A DNA stretch of 64,000 nucleotides from Gilliamella sp. App4-10 (GCF_001690495.1 NZ_LZGS01000018.1:62001-126000); one strand, 5' to 3'; counted from the first letter of the stretch, positions 30,330 through 41,110 are shown. The notes: generated by a model not told the origin, from the letters alone. Numbers and translations: made by a program.

Positions 30330-31645
30330 TTGAAATGAAATATAAACAACGGGTTATAGAACTGAAGTTTAATCTTTGATTATCGTTATTTTCGTTGTGT
30401 GACACAAATTGTGGCTGTATTAGAAAAGTTATTTTAATGAGCAGCGTTTAAATACCGCAAGCAGGCCAACGATAAATTCTATTGAATCAGCAAAAACTAA
30501 AATTAATTTCTTCAAAACATTCCCAAATAGCAAATGGTCTCTTTATGTAATTAGTAAATCAGTAACTCAATGCGTACTTAATTAAGGCGATTTTTGGTTT
30601 ATTGAAGATCTAAAGCGACAATTTTTTTAAGTGTGTTGTGATAGAACAAGGGTATGTTTTCATTAAAAATAATTAAATAAAATCAATACTCTACCTGATT
30701 ATTTTTTAGAAAAATAATAAGCCATTTTATTTACAGTTAAAAATCCATATCTAATTGGAATGTTCTGGTTAGGGCGGTAAACATTTCTAGATATTTATGC
30801 CTAATGTTTTGTATAATTTATTGTTACATTCTTCTTTTACTGTATATACCGTCCATTCGTCATGAATTGATTTCATGACAATTTCAAGCCTAGCATTAAT
30901 TAATTTAAAAGGAAGATGTTTAATTTGATAATAAAAAGTACTCGGTGATAATGATAGGCAACGACAGATTTAAGCTGTTTCATTTCCGGCCTTCTTCAGA
31001 ATCAACGTTATTTGTTGCTGTTTGTCATTTCGATTGCGAAGAAGGCAGAAGCCTTTTTTAAAACTGTTTATCGCTTTGTCATTGCTTAACTTGTTTTCTA
31101 ACGCTTGGATCCTTTTTTTACTTAGGAGTCAACGTACTACTTTAAAGCGTACCTTGCCTTTCTTTTCTATATTGCGTTACCCAACGCTGGATTGATGAGA
31201 TACTGACACTCATTTTTTTGCAGCATCTTTATGTATATAACCATAATTTAGAACGAGCCCTGCACATTCTCGTTTAAATTCGATATTTAGTTATCTTGCC
31301 ACTAGTAAATCTCATTAGTTGAAGGTTTATTATACCGCTAAGGATGTCTCCAATAAAAGTATACTGTTACAGTTTTGCATGATCTCAATGTAGCCGTATT
31401 ATATGCTGTTCAAATCCTATTAATTTATCGTGGGCAAATAGTTGAGTTGAGCAAGGCAGGCCGAAAGACTTTTAATCGCAGACAATATTAATCGCTGGTA
31501 TGGGATAAAATTGGGCGTTTTTCACCACCCAGATAATTATTATGTACCACAAATCTGCCTAATGCTTTAAGCAAAATAAATAAACACTAATTATTGGCTC
31601 CATTTTAATCTAAATTCAGTATATAATTTGAAAAAACAATAACAA
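30330..31645. other. Gene-poor region between tRNA-Arg and zntB
   Basis: 1.3 kb without an intact gene. Its centre holds an IS3-type transposase remnant (annotated separately). The outer parts are AT-rich with no recognisable coding; the last 200 bases should include the zntB promoter. Confidence 0.5.
30790..31300 (-). pseudogene. IS3-family transposase remnant (OrfA end plus OrfB start)
   Basis: On the minus strand the frames read first an OrfA helix-turn-helix (FKRECAGLVLNYGYIHKDAAKKMSVS and SSIQRWVTQY), then RIQALENKLSNDKAINSFKKG, then the start of OrfB (ICRCLSLSPSTFYYQIKHLP), with stops and frame changes between them. The catalytic core is missing. It is a dead insertion sequence. Confidence 0.65.
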
Positions 31646-32659
31646 ATGGGGCTAGTAATGATGAACCAAGGTAGTGAAAGTGTGATTTCTGTTTCTCATC
31701 TTTTAGAGGCTCAACCTGCTTTTGTCTGTCAATTAGACGGTAAAGGCAAAGCAATGCCTCTCAATGAGCAGAGTAAGCCCTCCATTTCGCAGCCATTTTG
31801 GATCCATTTAGATTTTGCCAAGCAAGAAACTATCAATTGGATAAATACCACAGATCTTGTCCCTGATTTGATCAAAAACGAATTGGTAAAACCAAACCAA
31901 ATATCTAAAGAAATTCGTTTTGAATCGGGGGTTTTAGTGGTTTTAAAAGGCGTTAACTTTATCCCCAATGAGCTCCCCGATCCTATTGTTACCTTTCGTT
32001 TTTTTATTACTGATAACACGATCATTTCAACTCGACATCAAGAAATTGCAGCTATTACTGAATTAAAAGATCGTTTAGAAAAAGGTATTGGGCCTGTAGA
32101 TGTGGCTGATTGGTTGATTCAAATATCTGATTTAATTAGTGATCAAGTTAACTTATCGTTTGATAGTGTGCACAATAAAATCATTAAGTTAGAGAATTCG
32201 GTATTAAATCAACGTATTTTTTCTTATAAAGAAATAGGCCGTGTTCGTAAGCAGTTGATCGTTTTACGCCGGTTATTATCGCCACAACGTGATATTTTTG
32301 TGAAAATTTCGACGGAAAGAGTATCATGGATCGACGATAATGACCGCCAACGATTACACGATATTTCCTATCAACAAAACCATTATGTCTCTGATATTGA
32401 TAGCTGTTTATTAAGAATAGCCTCAATCATGGAACAAATTAATAGCTTTTTGGCCGAGTCAACCAATAAGAGAATCTACTTAATGTCTCTTTTTACCATT
32501 ATATTTACGCCGATTACTTTTTTAACCAGTTTGCTGGGTGTCAATTTAGCTGGTATTCCCTTTAGCGAACAAGGATGGTCTTTTGTTGGATTAATCGTAC
32601 TGCTTGTTGTTATTTGTATAGTTTCAGTCATTTGGCTTAAATATAAAAAATGGTGGTAA
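31646..32659 (+). CDS. zntB: Zinc transporter ZntB (CorA family)
   Basis: A 337-residue CorA-family metal transporter. A large N-terminal cytoplasmic domain rich in helices precedes two C-terminal membrane helices (about residues 277-297 and 307-327). The pore-loop motif reads GVNLAGIP, where ZntB proteins usually have GVNVGGIP, rather than the GMN of CorA, so ZntB fits. The family moves Zn2+ across the inner membrane. Start is ATG 31646 or, with a better-spaced GGGG, ATG 31658. Confidence 0.88.
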   Translation: MGLVMMNQGSESVISVSHLLEAQPAFVCQLDGKGKAMPLNEQSKPSISQPFWIHLDFAKQETINWINTTDLVPDLIKNELVKPNQISKEIRFESGVLVVLKGVNFIPNELPDPIVTFRFFITDNTIISTRHQEIAAITELKDRLEKGIGPVDVADWLIQISDLISDQVNLSFDSVHNKIIKLENSVLNQRIFSYKEIGRVRKQLIVLRRLLSPQRDIFVKISTERVSWIDDNDRQRLHDISYQQNHYVSDIDSCLLRIASIMEQINSFLAESTNKRIYLMSLFTIIFTPITFLTSLLGVNLAGIPFSEQGWSFVGLIVLLVVICIVSVIWLKYKKWW

Positions 32660-32747
32660 TTAAGCTCTCTTTTAAAAATTGGATTAAAGGTTATGAGCAT
32701 TTGTTCAAGCTTATGTTATTTGGAATTTTTAGTGAATAATCATTTTT

Positions 32748-34640
32748 ATGCAATTTAATCAATCTTATCGTTTATTTATTGCTGAAAAACCCAGCTTAGC
32801 GAGGGCTATTGCTGAAGTATTACCTAAACCTCATCAAAAAGGTAATGGTTTTATCAAAGCAAGTAATGGTGATGTTGTGAGCTGGTGTATTGGGCATCTA
32901 TTAGAGCAAGCCACACCAGAAGTTTATGATCCTCGATATAAAAAATGGGTGATTAATGATTTACCCATAGTGCCTGAAAAATGGATATTAATGCCTAAAG
33001 GCAATACACAAAAACAATTTAATATTTTGGTAGATCTGATTAAGTCAGCAGAGCAAATAGTACACGCTGGTGACCCAGATAGGGAAGGGCAGTTATTGGT
33101 TGATGAAGTTTTAAATTATTGCCAATTATCGCCAGATAAGCGCAAAGCAATTCAACGCTGTTTAATTAGTGATTTGAATGCTAGTGCTGTTGAAAAGTCA
33201 TTGCAACAATTACGCAACAATCAAGATTTTATTCCTTTATCAACCTCGGCATTAGCAAGGGCTAGAGCCGATTGGCTGTATGGAATTAATATGAGTCGGC
33301 TTTGTACTATTGTTGGGCAAAAAAACGGTTATCGAGGCGTATTATCAATAGGGCGAGTGCAAACGCCTATTTTAGGATTGGTGGTTAGGCGAGATTTAGA
33401 GATAACGCAATTTGTACCTAAACCATTTTATGAAGTTTTTGCTGTGCTGCAAACCAAAGATAATGAAATATTCAAAGCGAAATGGCAACCCAGCGAAGCC
33501 TGTGCGCCTTATCAGGATGATGAAGGGCGTGTATTAGTCAAAAAATTAGCCGAAAATGTTTGTCAGCGCATTAATAATCAATCCGGAAAAATTGATAAAG
33601 TCAGTAATAAAAAGAAAGAACTAGCGCCACCAATGCCATTTAATTTATCGGCATTGCAAATTGAAATGGCCCAAAAAAATGGATTGAGCGCTCAAGATGT
33701 GCTCGACATTTGCCAATCGTTATATGAAAAACACAAATTAATCACCTATCCAAGGTCGGATTGTCGCTTTCTACCCGAAGAACATTTAAAACAAATTACA
33801 GGCGTAAAGTCCGCCATTGAAAATAATTGTCCTGAACTACAATCTGCTATTGGTGATGCTAATTTTACTTTACGTTCCAAGGCTTGGAATGATAAAAAAG
33901 TTGAAGCGCATCACGCCATTATTCCAACTTTGCGCAAAGCTAAAATGGAAAGCTTAACCGATAACGAAAAAGCAGTGTATCAAGTTGTAGCAACGCAATA
34001 TTTAGCTCAATTTTATCCAGCTTATAAATATGCTGAATTGCAAATTGATGTTGACATTCAAGGGGGAAAATTTATTTCTAAAGCCAACCAGATGCTTGAC
34101 GACGGTTGGAAGGTTTTATTTAGAAGTAAAAACTACCAAGTTGAAACCGAGACAAATAATAATGAAAGTAATGGCCTATTAACTAAATTAGTTAAAAAGG
34201 GCGAAACTGTGCAATGTATTGATACTGAGCTGGTTAGTAAAGAAACCCAACCGCCAAGACCTTTTACCGATGCCACATTATTGTCTGCCATGACAGGAAT
34301 TGCCCGATTTGTTAAAGATCCCGAAATCAAAAAAATATTGCGAGAAACCGATGGCTTAGGCACAGAAGCAACAAGGGCTGGTATTATTGAGTTGTTATTT
34401 AAACGCCAATTTTTAACTCGTCAAGGTAAAGCAATTCGCTCAACTGACGTAGGTAAAAATCTGATTTTATCGCTACCTGATATCATGTCGATGCCTGACA
34501 TGACCGCACATTGGGAATTACAATTAGATGAAATTAGTAAAAAAGCGTTTTCATACCAACAGTTTATGCATCAACTCAATTTATCACTGTTAGATCTTGT
34601 TAATCAGTTAAAAAATACAAGGTTGAATATTCGAGCCTAA
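32748..34640 (+). CDS. topB: DNA topoisomerase III
   Basis: A type IA topoisomerase that decatenates DNA. Toprim motifs are FIAEKPSLARAIAEVLP and HAGDPDREGQLLVDEVL; the catalytic tyrosine is in ITYPRSDCRFLP; QTPILGLVVRRD and TDATLLSAMTGIARFV are family blocks. At 630 residues it is about 20 shorter than E. coli TopB, lacking most of the basic C-terminal tail. It starts at ATG 32748, seven residues longer than the usual MRLFIAEK start. Confidence 0.95.
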   Translation: MQFNQSYRLFIAEKPSLARAIAEVLPKPHQKGNGFIKASNGDVVSWCIGHLLEQATPEVYDPRYKKWVINDLPIVPEKWILMPKGNTQKQFNILVDLIKSAEQIVHAGDPDREGQLLVDEVLNYCQLSPDKRKAIQRCLISDLNASAVEKSLQQLRNNQDFIPLSTSALARARADWLYGINMSRLCTIVGQKNGYRGVLSIGRVQTPILGLVVRRDLEITQFVPKPFYEVFAVLQTKDNEIFKAKWQPSEACAPYQDDEGRVLVKKLAENVCQRINNQSGKIDKVSNKKKELAPPMPFNLSALQIEMAQKNGLSAQDVLDICQSLYEKHKLITYPRSDCRFLPEEHLKQITGVKSAIENNCPELQSAIGDANFTLRSKAWNDKKVEAHHAIIPTLRKAKMESLTDNEKAVYQVVATQYLAQFYPAYKYAELQIDVDIQGGKFISKANQMLDDGWKVLFRSKNYQVETETNNNESNGLLTKLVKKGETVQCIDTELVSKETQPPRPFTDATLLSAMTGIARFVKDPEIKKILRETDGLGTEATRAGIIELLFKRQFLTRQGKAIRSTDVGKNLILSLPDIMSMPDMTAHWELQLDEISKKAFSYQQFMHQLNLSLLDLVNQLKNTRLNIRA

Positions 34641-34659
34641 TCTCCAGATAAACGACATA

Positions 34660-34690
34660 GGATGAAACATAACAATGAACGTTTCATCCT
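34660..34690. terminator. Hairpin between topB and the convergent membrane-protein gene
   Basis: GGATGAAAC/GTTTCATCC nine-pair stem with a 12-base loop located 20 bases after the topB stop. It lacks a good T-run on the plus strand, so its strength as a terminator is uncertain. Confidence 0.5.
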
Positions 34691-34747
34691 GTTGATTAAG
34701 ATAGTTATACTATCTGAATAATGATTTTAAGATTGATGCTTATTTTG

Positions 34748-35425
34748 TTATTTTTCTGATTCGGTGATTTCTTCTAAAATATCGGTGCTTACTCTATTTT
34801 TATCTTTGATTATTTTAGCTAATTCATTATTCGCTCTTTGTAAAAAGGCATTGTCTTTTAGAATTGAAAGATAGATTTTGAGTCGTTTAATTGGTTGTAA
34901 AGTAAAGCTAAACAGAGCGATTATAATGATAACGTTTGTCAAAATAGCAACAATAACATTAATTATCCAAGGTGAACTAAAGACGGTAATAATATTAGAC
35001 AGCAACATAATCGATGCTAACATAAATTCAACACAGCTAACCATAACTTCTTTAATGAAATAGGGTTTAAGTGGCGTAATGCGTTTTTCTGTGATCTTAA
35101 AATATTGTGTTAATAAATCTAATTGAGTCAGCTCAATAAGATTATGAACATCAGCATTTACTAGCGAAATAGCAATACTTTCTTTGTCGATGTTGCCTGC
35201 TTTATAAAAGCAGACTTTCTCCCAAATAAGTTTTTTTTTAATATTATTTAAATAATCTATTTGATATTTTGGTTGAGGTGTTTTTTCTAAAATAACGGCA
35301 TATTTAATAATATTATCAAAATAGTTATTTTTACCCCGTTTTTTATAAATAATTGCGACAAAAGAGAGCACTAAAAAAATGACCAAATTTAACCAATTAT
35401 CATGGATTAATTCAGAAAGTTCCAT
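34748..35425 (-). CDS. Membrane protein of unknown function
   Basis: A 225-residue protein with an N-terminal helix (residues 12-27), a soluble segment, a hydrophobic pair near 128-148 and 152-177, and a basic/acidic helical C-terminus. No conserved catalytic motif is seen and the family is not recognised. It is a monocistronic gene convergent with topB. Base composition is more AT-rich than its neighbours. Confidence 0.65.
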   Translation of the reverse strand: MELSELIHDNWLNLVIFLVLSFVAIIYKKRGKNNYFDNIIKYAVILEKTPQPKYQIDYLNNIKKKLIWEKVCFYKAGNIDKESIAISLVNADVHNLIELTQLDLLTQYFKITEKRITPLKPYFIKEVMVSCVEFMLASIMLLSNIITVFSSPWIINVIVAILTNVIIIIALFSFTLQPIKRLKIYLSILKDNAFLQRANNELAKIIKDKNRVSTDILEEITESEK

Positions 35426-36136
35426 TTAAAAATACTCACATTAATTAATCGTGCAGTGATTGTATCTTATATTGGATAATAGGGATATCAATTCCATATA
35501 AAAATGAAGAAAAAAATGGCGATAAGTGCTGTTTTTCAACAATTACCACTCTTTTAAGGCTGTAAAGGTTGACTTCTGTTTGTTAAAGGCGTATAAAGTG
35601 CCCGCCTTTTGAGCTTTTCTTCCTTTTTTAGCTATTATGGAAGTTAAAAATGAGGGTGAAGGGAAGTTGAAATACAAAGCGAAGAGTTCAATTTACAGGA
35701 GAAATATGGACACTCAATCGGGTCACCCCACAATGCGGGGAGACAAATATAAACACATCATTATCGGTTAATGAACCTGTCTAAATCACCATTTTTTCAG
35801 TTCACAAGCCGAAATTGATAAAACGGTAATGGTGAACGATATGCATTTTTTTACACGCTATCACACAAACTCAAAACATCAATACGCACAAAGCTTAATG
35901 TTGCGTGTTCTACATCTTTCAGAAAAACATTTAGAACCACCGAGTTGTATCTAAATTCTTAATTAATTCTATTTGCTAATTAAATTTAATGTTCAGCACT
36001 AGCTATACAAAATAGTTTTATGGGCTAGTTTTGCTATGCACTAAAAATTTTAGCTCATTCCAACATTTAATAACTTATCGTTACTGGGTAACAATGAGTT
36101 GGCATGCTTTTGCCAAAATTAAGAATATAGGTACTC
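35426..36136 (+). promoter_or_regulatory. Long leader region of mgtA
   Basis: About 700 bases before the magnesium ATPase. It holds an AAAGGCG/CGCCTTT hairpin followed by T-rich sequence (35585-35640), a 21-codon ORF with a good AGGAG site (35706-35771), an inverted repeat GTTCAC/GTGAAC enclosing CCG/CGG (35800-35837), and a 41-codon frame without a ribosome site (35829-35954). In enteric bacteria mgtA is controlled through a long structured leader with a short peptide gene. Whether this region works that way is inference; its sequence is not recognisably similar. Confidence 0.4.
35706..35771 (+). CDS. Possible 21-residue leader peptide upstream of mgtA
   Basis: ATG follows ACAGGAGAAAT, a strong ribosome site. 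The peptide is MDTQSGHPTMRGDKYKHIIIG. A CCCC/GGGG hairpin lies within the coding sequence. It lacks the run of acidic and proline codons that makes E. coli MgtL sensitive to low magnesium, so it could equally be the relic of another gene. Confidence 0.3.
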   Translation: MDTQSGHPTMRGDKYKHIIIG

Positions 36137-38848
36137 ATGATGACAAAAAATACATCAAAAACCAAAGCACAAAATAGTGTAGATATCAAAGCTATCAACG
36201 AAGCACAAAATAGTCTTGATAATATTTTATCTAAATTTCAATCCAGCCTTTCAGGATTAACACAAGAAAGTGCCAAATCGAGAATTGAAAAATATGGTAA
36301 AAACGAAGTCGCACGAGAAAAAGTACCATCAGTGATAGTGCAACTATTAATGGCATTTAATAATCCATTTATATTTGTATTATTAGCATTGGCCATTGTC
36401 AGTTTTGTAACTGACTTTTGGTTGCCTTTGCAAAATGGTGAAGAGACCGATTTAACTGGGATTATTATTATCCTAACTATGGTATCGCTAAGTGGTTTAC
36501 TGCGTTTTTGGCAGGAATTTAGGTCGAACAAAGCAGCCGAAGCATTAAAATCAATGATTCGCACAACCGCAACCGTGCTAAGACGTGCGCATAAAGACAT
36601 GAGTCCTGAACGCATTGAAATTCCATTAAATGAAATCGTTCCGGGAGATATTGTTTATTTATCGGCTGGTGACATGATCCCAGCAGATATCCGATTAATC
36701 GAATCTCGTGACTTATTTGTTAGTCAAGCTGTACTCACTGGCGAATCAATTCCGGTTGAAAAATATGACACATTAGGTGCGGTAACACAAAAAAATACCG
36801 ATAATATCGAAGCATCAGACATTAATAAAGATAATTTGCTTGATGTTAATAACATCTGTTTTATGGGTACCAATGTTGTCAGTGGCACTGCTACTGCCAT
36901 TGTGGTTGCAACGGGTGCCGATACGCATTTTGGCTCATTAGCGAAATCGATTGTCGGATCGCGTGCTGAGACTTCGTTTGATCGGGGGGTTAATAGCGTT
37001 AGCTGGTTGCTTATTCGTTTTATGCTAATCATGGTGCCAATTGTCTTTTTTATTAACGGTTTTTCAAAAAATGATTGGGGCGATGCGGCACTTTTTGCAT
37101 TAGCTGTTGCGGTTGGTTTAACGCCTGAAATGTTACCAATGATTGTCAGCGCTAACTTAGCCAAAGGAGCTGTTAGTATGGCAAAGCGTAAAGTGGTTGT
37201 AAAGCGACTTAATGCTATCCAAAATTTTGGTGCGATGGACATTTTATGTACCGATAAAACAGGTACCCTAACGCAAGATAAAATCATTTTAGAACATCAC
37301 CTTAATATAAATGGTGAAGCTGATTCAACAGTTTTAGAGCTCGCTTGGCTTAATAGCTATTATCAAAGTGGCATGAAAAACTTGATGGATAAAGCGATCA
37401 TCCGTTTTACTGAAGAAAAGACCAATATGAAAAAGGTGGGTGCTGGTTTATACAAAAAAATTGATGAGTTACCGTTTGATTTTGTGCGTCGTCGTTTATC
37501 GGTGGTTGTGCAAAATGGCAGTGATAACCATTTAATGATCTGTAAAGGCGCAGTTGAAGAAATGCTCTCTATTGCCAGTTATGTTTATGAAAATGGCGAA
37601 TATTTACCATTAGATGAAAAACGAAAACAAGCTTTAATTGCACTCGCGCATGACTATAACAAAGAAGGTTTTAGAGTATTAGCGGTTGGTGTAAAAGATA
37701 TTCCAGCTAGCGAAACAAAAACACAATACACAGTGCAAGACGAAACAGCACTTGCTATTCGTGGCTTTTTAACCTTTTTAGACCCTCCAAAAGAAAGTGC
37801 GCTCGAAGCGATTTCAGCCTTGAATGAACATGGTGTGGGCGTTAAAGTCTTAACAGGTGATAACGAAATCATCACCATCAAAGTCTGCCGAGAAGTTGGT
37901 TTAGAGCCGGGCTCCCCATTACTTGGCACTGAAATTGAAAAAATGGATGATAGCGAGCTTAAAATCAAAATCGAACAACATACTATTTTTGCTAAATTAA
38001 CACCACTACAAAAATCGAGAATTATCCGATTATTGCAAGATAACGGTCATACCGTTGGTTTTTTAGGTGATGGTATAAACGATGCCCCGGCACTACGTGA
38101 CGCTGATGTGGGTATATCTGTCGATACTGCAACTGACATTGCCAAAGAATCTGCCGATATTATTCTGCTTGAAAAGAGCCTAATGGTATTGGAAGAAGGT
38201 GTAATATGCGGTCGCGAAACCTTTGGCAATATTATGAAATATCTAAACATGACCGCAAGTTCGAATTTTGGAAATATTTTTTCAGTATTAGTGGCTAGTG
38301 CGTTTCTACCTTTTTTGCCTATGCTAGCGATACATTTACTTATTCAAAACTTACTGTATGATATTTCTCAACTCTCATTACCATGGGATAAAATGGACGA
38401 TGAGTTTTTACAAAAACCACGCAAATGGGATGCACTAAATATTAGACGTTTTATGATTTGGATTGGACCAACATCGTCTATTTTTGATATCACAACCTAT
38501 GCACTAATGTGGTTTGTATTCAGTGCAAACAGTGTGGAAGCGCAATCGCTGTTTCATTCAGGCTGGTTTATTGAGGGGTTATTGTCACAAACATTGGTGG
38601 TGCATATGCTTAGAACACAAAAAATTCCATTTGTGCAAAGCACCGCAGCATTTCCTGTTATTGTGATGACATTGTTAATTATGGCTGTAGGTATTTATAT
38701 TCCGTTTTCTCCACTGGGTGGATTAATTGGTTTACAACCATTACCTTGGTCATACTTTCCATGGCTTTTAGCAACCCTATTTAGCTATTGCTGTGTTGCA
38801 CAATTGATGAAACGCATTTATATCAAACGCTTTGGTCAATGGTTTTAA
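36137..38848 (+). CDS. mgtA: Magnesium-translocating P-type ATPase
   Basis: A 903-residue P3B ATPase importing Mg2+. Landmarks: AVLTGESIPVEKYD (actuator TGES), DKTGTLTQDKIILE (phosphorylated Asp near residue 378), LTGDNEIITIKV, FLGDGINDAPALRDADVGISVDTATDIAKESADIILLEKSL, and about ten membrane helices with GLTPEMLPMIVSANLA in helix 4. It matches MgtA/MgtB in full. No mgtC is adjacent. The promoter region is unusually long. Confidence 0.96.
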   Translation: MMTKNTSKTKAQNSVDIKAINEAQNSLDNILSKFQSSLSGLTQESAKSRIEKYGKNEVAREKVPSVIVQLLMAFNNPFIFVLLALAIVSFVTDFWLPLQNGEETDLTGIIIILTMVSLSGLLRFWQEFRSNKAAEALKSMIRTTATVLRRAHKDMSPERIEIPLNEIVPGDIVYLSAGDMIPADIRLIESRDLFVSQAVLTGESIPVEKYDTLGAVTQKNTDNIEASDINKDNLLDVNNICFMGTNVVSGTATAIVVATGADTHFGSLAKSIVGSRAETSFDRGVNSVSWLLIRFMLIMVPIVFFINGFSKNDWGDAALFALAVAVGLTPEMLPMIVSANLAKGAVSMAKRKVVVKRLNAIQNFGAMDILCTDKTGTLTQDKIILEHHLNINGEADSTVLELAWLNSYYQSGMKNLMDKAIIRFTEEKTNMKKVGAGLYKKIDELPFDFVRRRLSVVVQNGSDNHLMICKGAVEEMLSIASYVYENGEYLPLDEKRKQALIALAHDYNKEGFRVLAVGVKDIPASETKTQYTVQDETALAIRGFLTFLDPPKESALEAISALNEHGVGVKVLTGDNEIITIKVCREVGLEPGSPLLGTEIEKMDDSELKIKIEQHTIFAKLTPLQKSRIIRLLQDNGHTVGFLGDGINDAPALRDADVGISVDTATDIAKESADIILLEKSLMVLEEGVICGRETFGNIMKYLNMTASSNFGNIFSVLVASAFLPFLPMLAIHLLIQNLLYDISQLSLPWDKMDDEFLQKPRKWDALNIRRFMIWIGPTSSIFDITTYALMWFVFSANSVEAQSLFHSGWFIEGLLSQTLVVHMLRTQKIPFVQSTAAFPVIVMTLLIMAVGIYIPFSPLGGLIGLQPLPWSYFPWLLATLFSYCCVAQLMKRIYIKRFGQWF

Positions 38849-38966
38849 TTGACTAATAATAGCTAAGTGATATTAACATCGCTTAGCTATCTTAAAATTT
38901 ATATAGTAAAAATTATTAAAAAATTAATTTATTCACCCTATAATTATAACTAAAAGGAAATAATCT

Positions 38967-39047
38967 ATGAAAACACCACATAAAAATTTAATTATGCTAA
39001 TTAAAAGCCGAAAACAAAAGAAGGCTCAGGAAAAATTAAATCATTAA
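38967..39047 (+). CDS. 26-residue basic small protein
   Basis: A short ORF with a strong AAGGAAA site seven bases before the ATG: MKTPHKNLIMLIKSRKQKKAQE then KLNH. It is lysine-rich with a short hydrophobic LIMLI stretch, predicted mainly helical. It lies 118 bases after mgtA and a strong terminator follows 43 bases later, so it is either the last gene of the mgtA transcript or its own unit. I do not recognise it. It is unlike MgtS, which is a membrane peptide. Confidence 0.5.
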   Translation: MKTPHKNLIMLIKSRKQKKAQEKLNH

Positions 39048-39090
39048 ATACAAAATAATTAATGCAAAGCTTTTCAGTTAACACATAATA

Positions 39091-39117
39091 AAAACCCCAA
39101 TAATTGGGGTTTTTATT
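39091..39117 (+). terminator. Terminator after the small ORF
   Basis: AAAACCCCAAT/ATTGGGGTTTT stem with a tiny loop, followed by TTATTT. It can work in both directions and also serves convergent ydcH. Confidence 0.85.
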
Positions 39118-39175
39118 TGAGCGCTTTTTAATATTAAAAAAGCTATTGATTAAAATAATTACAAGTTGTAGCTGA

Positions 39176-39406
39176 TTATAGGTTTAGATGTGTTTCAGAC
39201 GCTTTTCTTAAAATTCTATGAATTTCGTCTTTAATTTTAAGCTTTTGTTTTTTCAATACCTCTATCGTTTCAGTGGTATTGACAATAATTCCTGATTCAA
39301 TGTTTTTAATCTTTTGATCAAGCTCATTATGTTGATCGAACAATTTTTGAAAACGTAAATCGGTATTTTTTAATTTAGAAATTATTTCTCGATATTCTGG
39401 AAACAT
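39176..39406 (-). CDS. ydcH: DUF465 family protein YdcH
   Basis: A 76-residue predicted coiled-coil hairpin. MFPEYREIISKLKNTDLRF, FDQHNELDQKI and KKQKLKIKDEIHRIL match YdcH/DUF465 closely. Function is unknown in the family. GGAGG lies before the ATG on the minus strand. Confidence 0.9.
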   Translation of the reverse strand: MFPEYREIISKLKNTDLRFQKLFDQHNELDQKIKNIESGIIVNTTETIEVLKKQKLKIKDEIHRILRKASETHLNL

Positions 39407-39580
39407 AGTGCCTCCTTATATGGGATATGGGTTAGATAATATAATAACAATAGCAGCTATTGCTAATTCAGAATACAATATTATTTGTAGCTTTAATAGA
39501 AAAATTGTTTTAATAGAGAAATTATTTTTATAACAAAATAGTATTAAGTACAAAGCAAAAATAAAAAAAGGGGTTAATCC

Positions 39581-41110
39581 ATGAGTGAATCGATTGTAAT
39601 TGCCAAAAGCCATGGTAAAGATTTATCTATTATAGCTGCATTAGCTAATCGTCATGGTTTAATTACGGGTGCAACGGGTACCGGTAAAACAGTTACTCTA
39701 CAAAAAATGGCTGAAAGCTTTTCAAAAATAGGTGTGCCAGTCTTTCTTGCTGATGTTAAAGGCGACCTAACAGGAATTGGCGAAAAAGGTATATTAACTG
39801 ATAAACTACAGGCTCGTTTAGTTAGCATTGAAGCCGATAGTTGGCAACCAGAATTATCACCCATTGAATTATGGGACGTTTTTGCCGAAAAAGGGATCCC
39901 CGTTCGCTGTACCGTGTCAGATATAGGACCAATTTTACTTGGTCGTTTGCTCGATTTAAACAGTGTACAAGTAGGCGTGTTACAGCTGATATTTAAAATT
40001 GCGGATGATAACAGTCTATTATTAATTGATTTAAAAGATCTTCGAGCTTTAATTCAATTTGTGGGTGATAATGCTAAAAAATTCACCACACAATACGGAA
40101 ACATTTCGGTATCGTCAATTGGCGCAATCCAACGTGGTTTATTAACACTAGAACAACAAGGCGCAGAATTATTTCTTGGCGAACCAATGCTCGATATTCA
40201 AGACTTAATACAAGTTGATTCTGAAGGTCGCGGCATAGTTAACATTTTATCGGCCGAAAAATTATATAACTCACCTAAATTATATTCGTTTTTTTTATTA
40301 TGGCTATTGTCAGAACTTTTTGAGCATTTGCCAGAAGTCGGTGATCTTGATAAACCTAAACTTGTTTTCTTTTTTGATGAAGCACACTTACTTTTTAATG
40401 ACATTTCGCCTGCATTATTAAAAAAAATAGAACAAGTTGTGCGACTAATCCGCTCGAAAGGGGTAGGGGTTTATTTTGCCTCGCAAAACCCGAGCGATAT
40501 TCCCGATACAATTTTAGGGCAATTAGGCAATCGTGTGCAGCATGCCTTGCGCGCATTTACTCCTAAAGATCAAAAAGCGGTAAAAACAGCCGCCCAAACC
40601 ATGCGCGCGAATCCATGTTTTGATACTGAAAAAGCGATAATGGAATTAGGCGTTGGCGAAGCGCTTATCTCGTTTTTAGACGAAAAAGGTCGCCCAAACA
40701 TGGTTGAGCGTGGTTATATTATTGCGCCAGGTTCAAAAATGGGACCAATGTCACCAGACAATCAATCATTTATTATTCATCAATCCCATTTTTACAATAA
40801 ATATGTGCAAACCTTAGATCGACAATCCGCTTATGAAATATTGAAAAATGGATTTTTGTTAGATAGCTTGTCTAATCAAAACACAAATACAAATAATGGC
40901 AATACAAAAACAGACGGTGATAAAAATAATAAACAAAGTAATGGTGGATTGCTTAATTGTTTAAGTTCGCTTCTTTTTGGGACAAAAGGGCCAAGAGGTG
41001 GACAACGTGATGGTATCACTCAAAAAATAGCTAAAAGTGCGACTAGGCAAGTTGTCAATCAAATTTGTAAGCAGATCACTCGAGGCATATTTGGTGGCTT
41101 TAAAAAATAA
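39581..41110 (+). CDS. yjgR: HerA-like ATPase of the YjgR/DUF853 family
   Basis: A 509-residue P-loop ATPase. Walker A is [16 protein letters not shown] with the family start [21 protein letters not shown] follows, Walker B is [12 protein letters not shown], and [36 protein letters not shown] is the sensor/arginine-finger region. The C-terminal low-complexity N/T/K linker (residues about 437-460) is characteristic. Family function is unproved; related ATPases move DNA. It precedes perM by 48 bases and may form an operon with it. Confidence 0.92.
   Translation: MSESIVIAKSHGKDLSIIAALANRHGLITGATGTGKTVTLQKMAESFSKIGVPVFLADVKGDLTGIGEKGILTDKLQARLVSIEADSWQPELSPIELWDVFAEKGIPVRCTVSDIGPILLGRLLDLNSVQVGVLQLIFKIADDNSLLLIDLKDLRALIQFVGDNAKKFTTQYGNISVSSIGAIQRGLLTLEQQGAELFLGEPMLDIQDLIQVDSEGRGIVNILSAEKLYNSPKLYSFFLLWLLSELFEHLPEVGDLDKPKLVFFFDEAHLLFNDISPALLKKIEQVVRLIRSKGVGVYFASQNPSDIPDTILGQLGNRVQHALRAFTPKDQKAVKTAAQTMRANPCFDTEKAIMELGVGEALISFLDEKGRPNMVERGYIIAPGSKMGPMSPDNQSFIIHQSHFYNKYVQTLDRQSAYEILKNGFLLDSLSNQNTNTNNGNTKTDGDKNNKQSNGGLLNCLSSLLFGTKGPRGGQRDGITQKIAKSATRQVVNQICKQITRGIFGGFKK

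Noticed and set aside
36724-37287. 187-codon minus-strand ORF inside mgtA
   Set aside because: Antisense to a conserved, full-length mgtA; its length follows from the codon bias of the real gene, and it has no ribosome site or recognisable domain.
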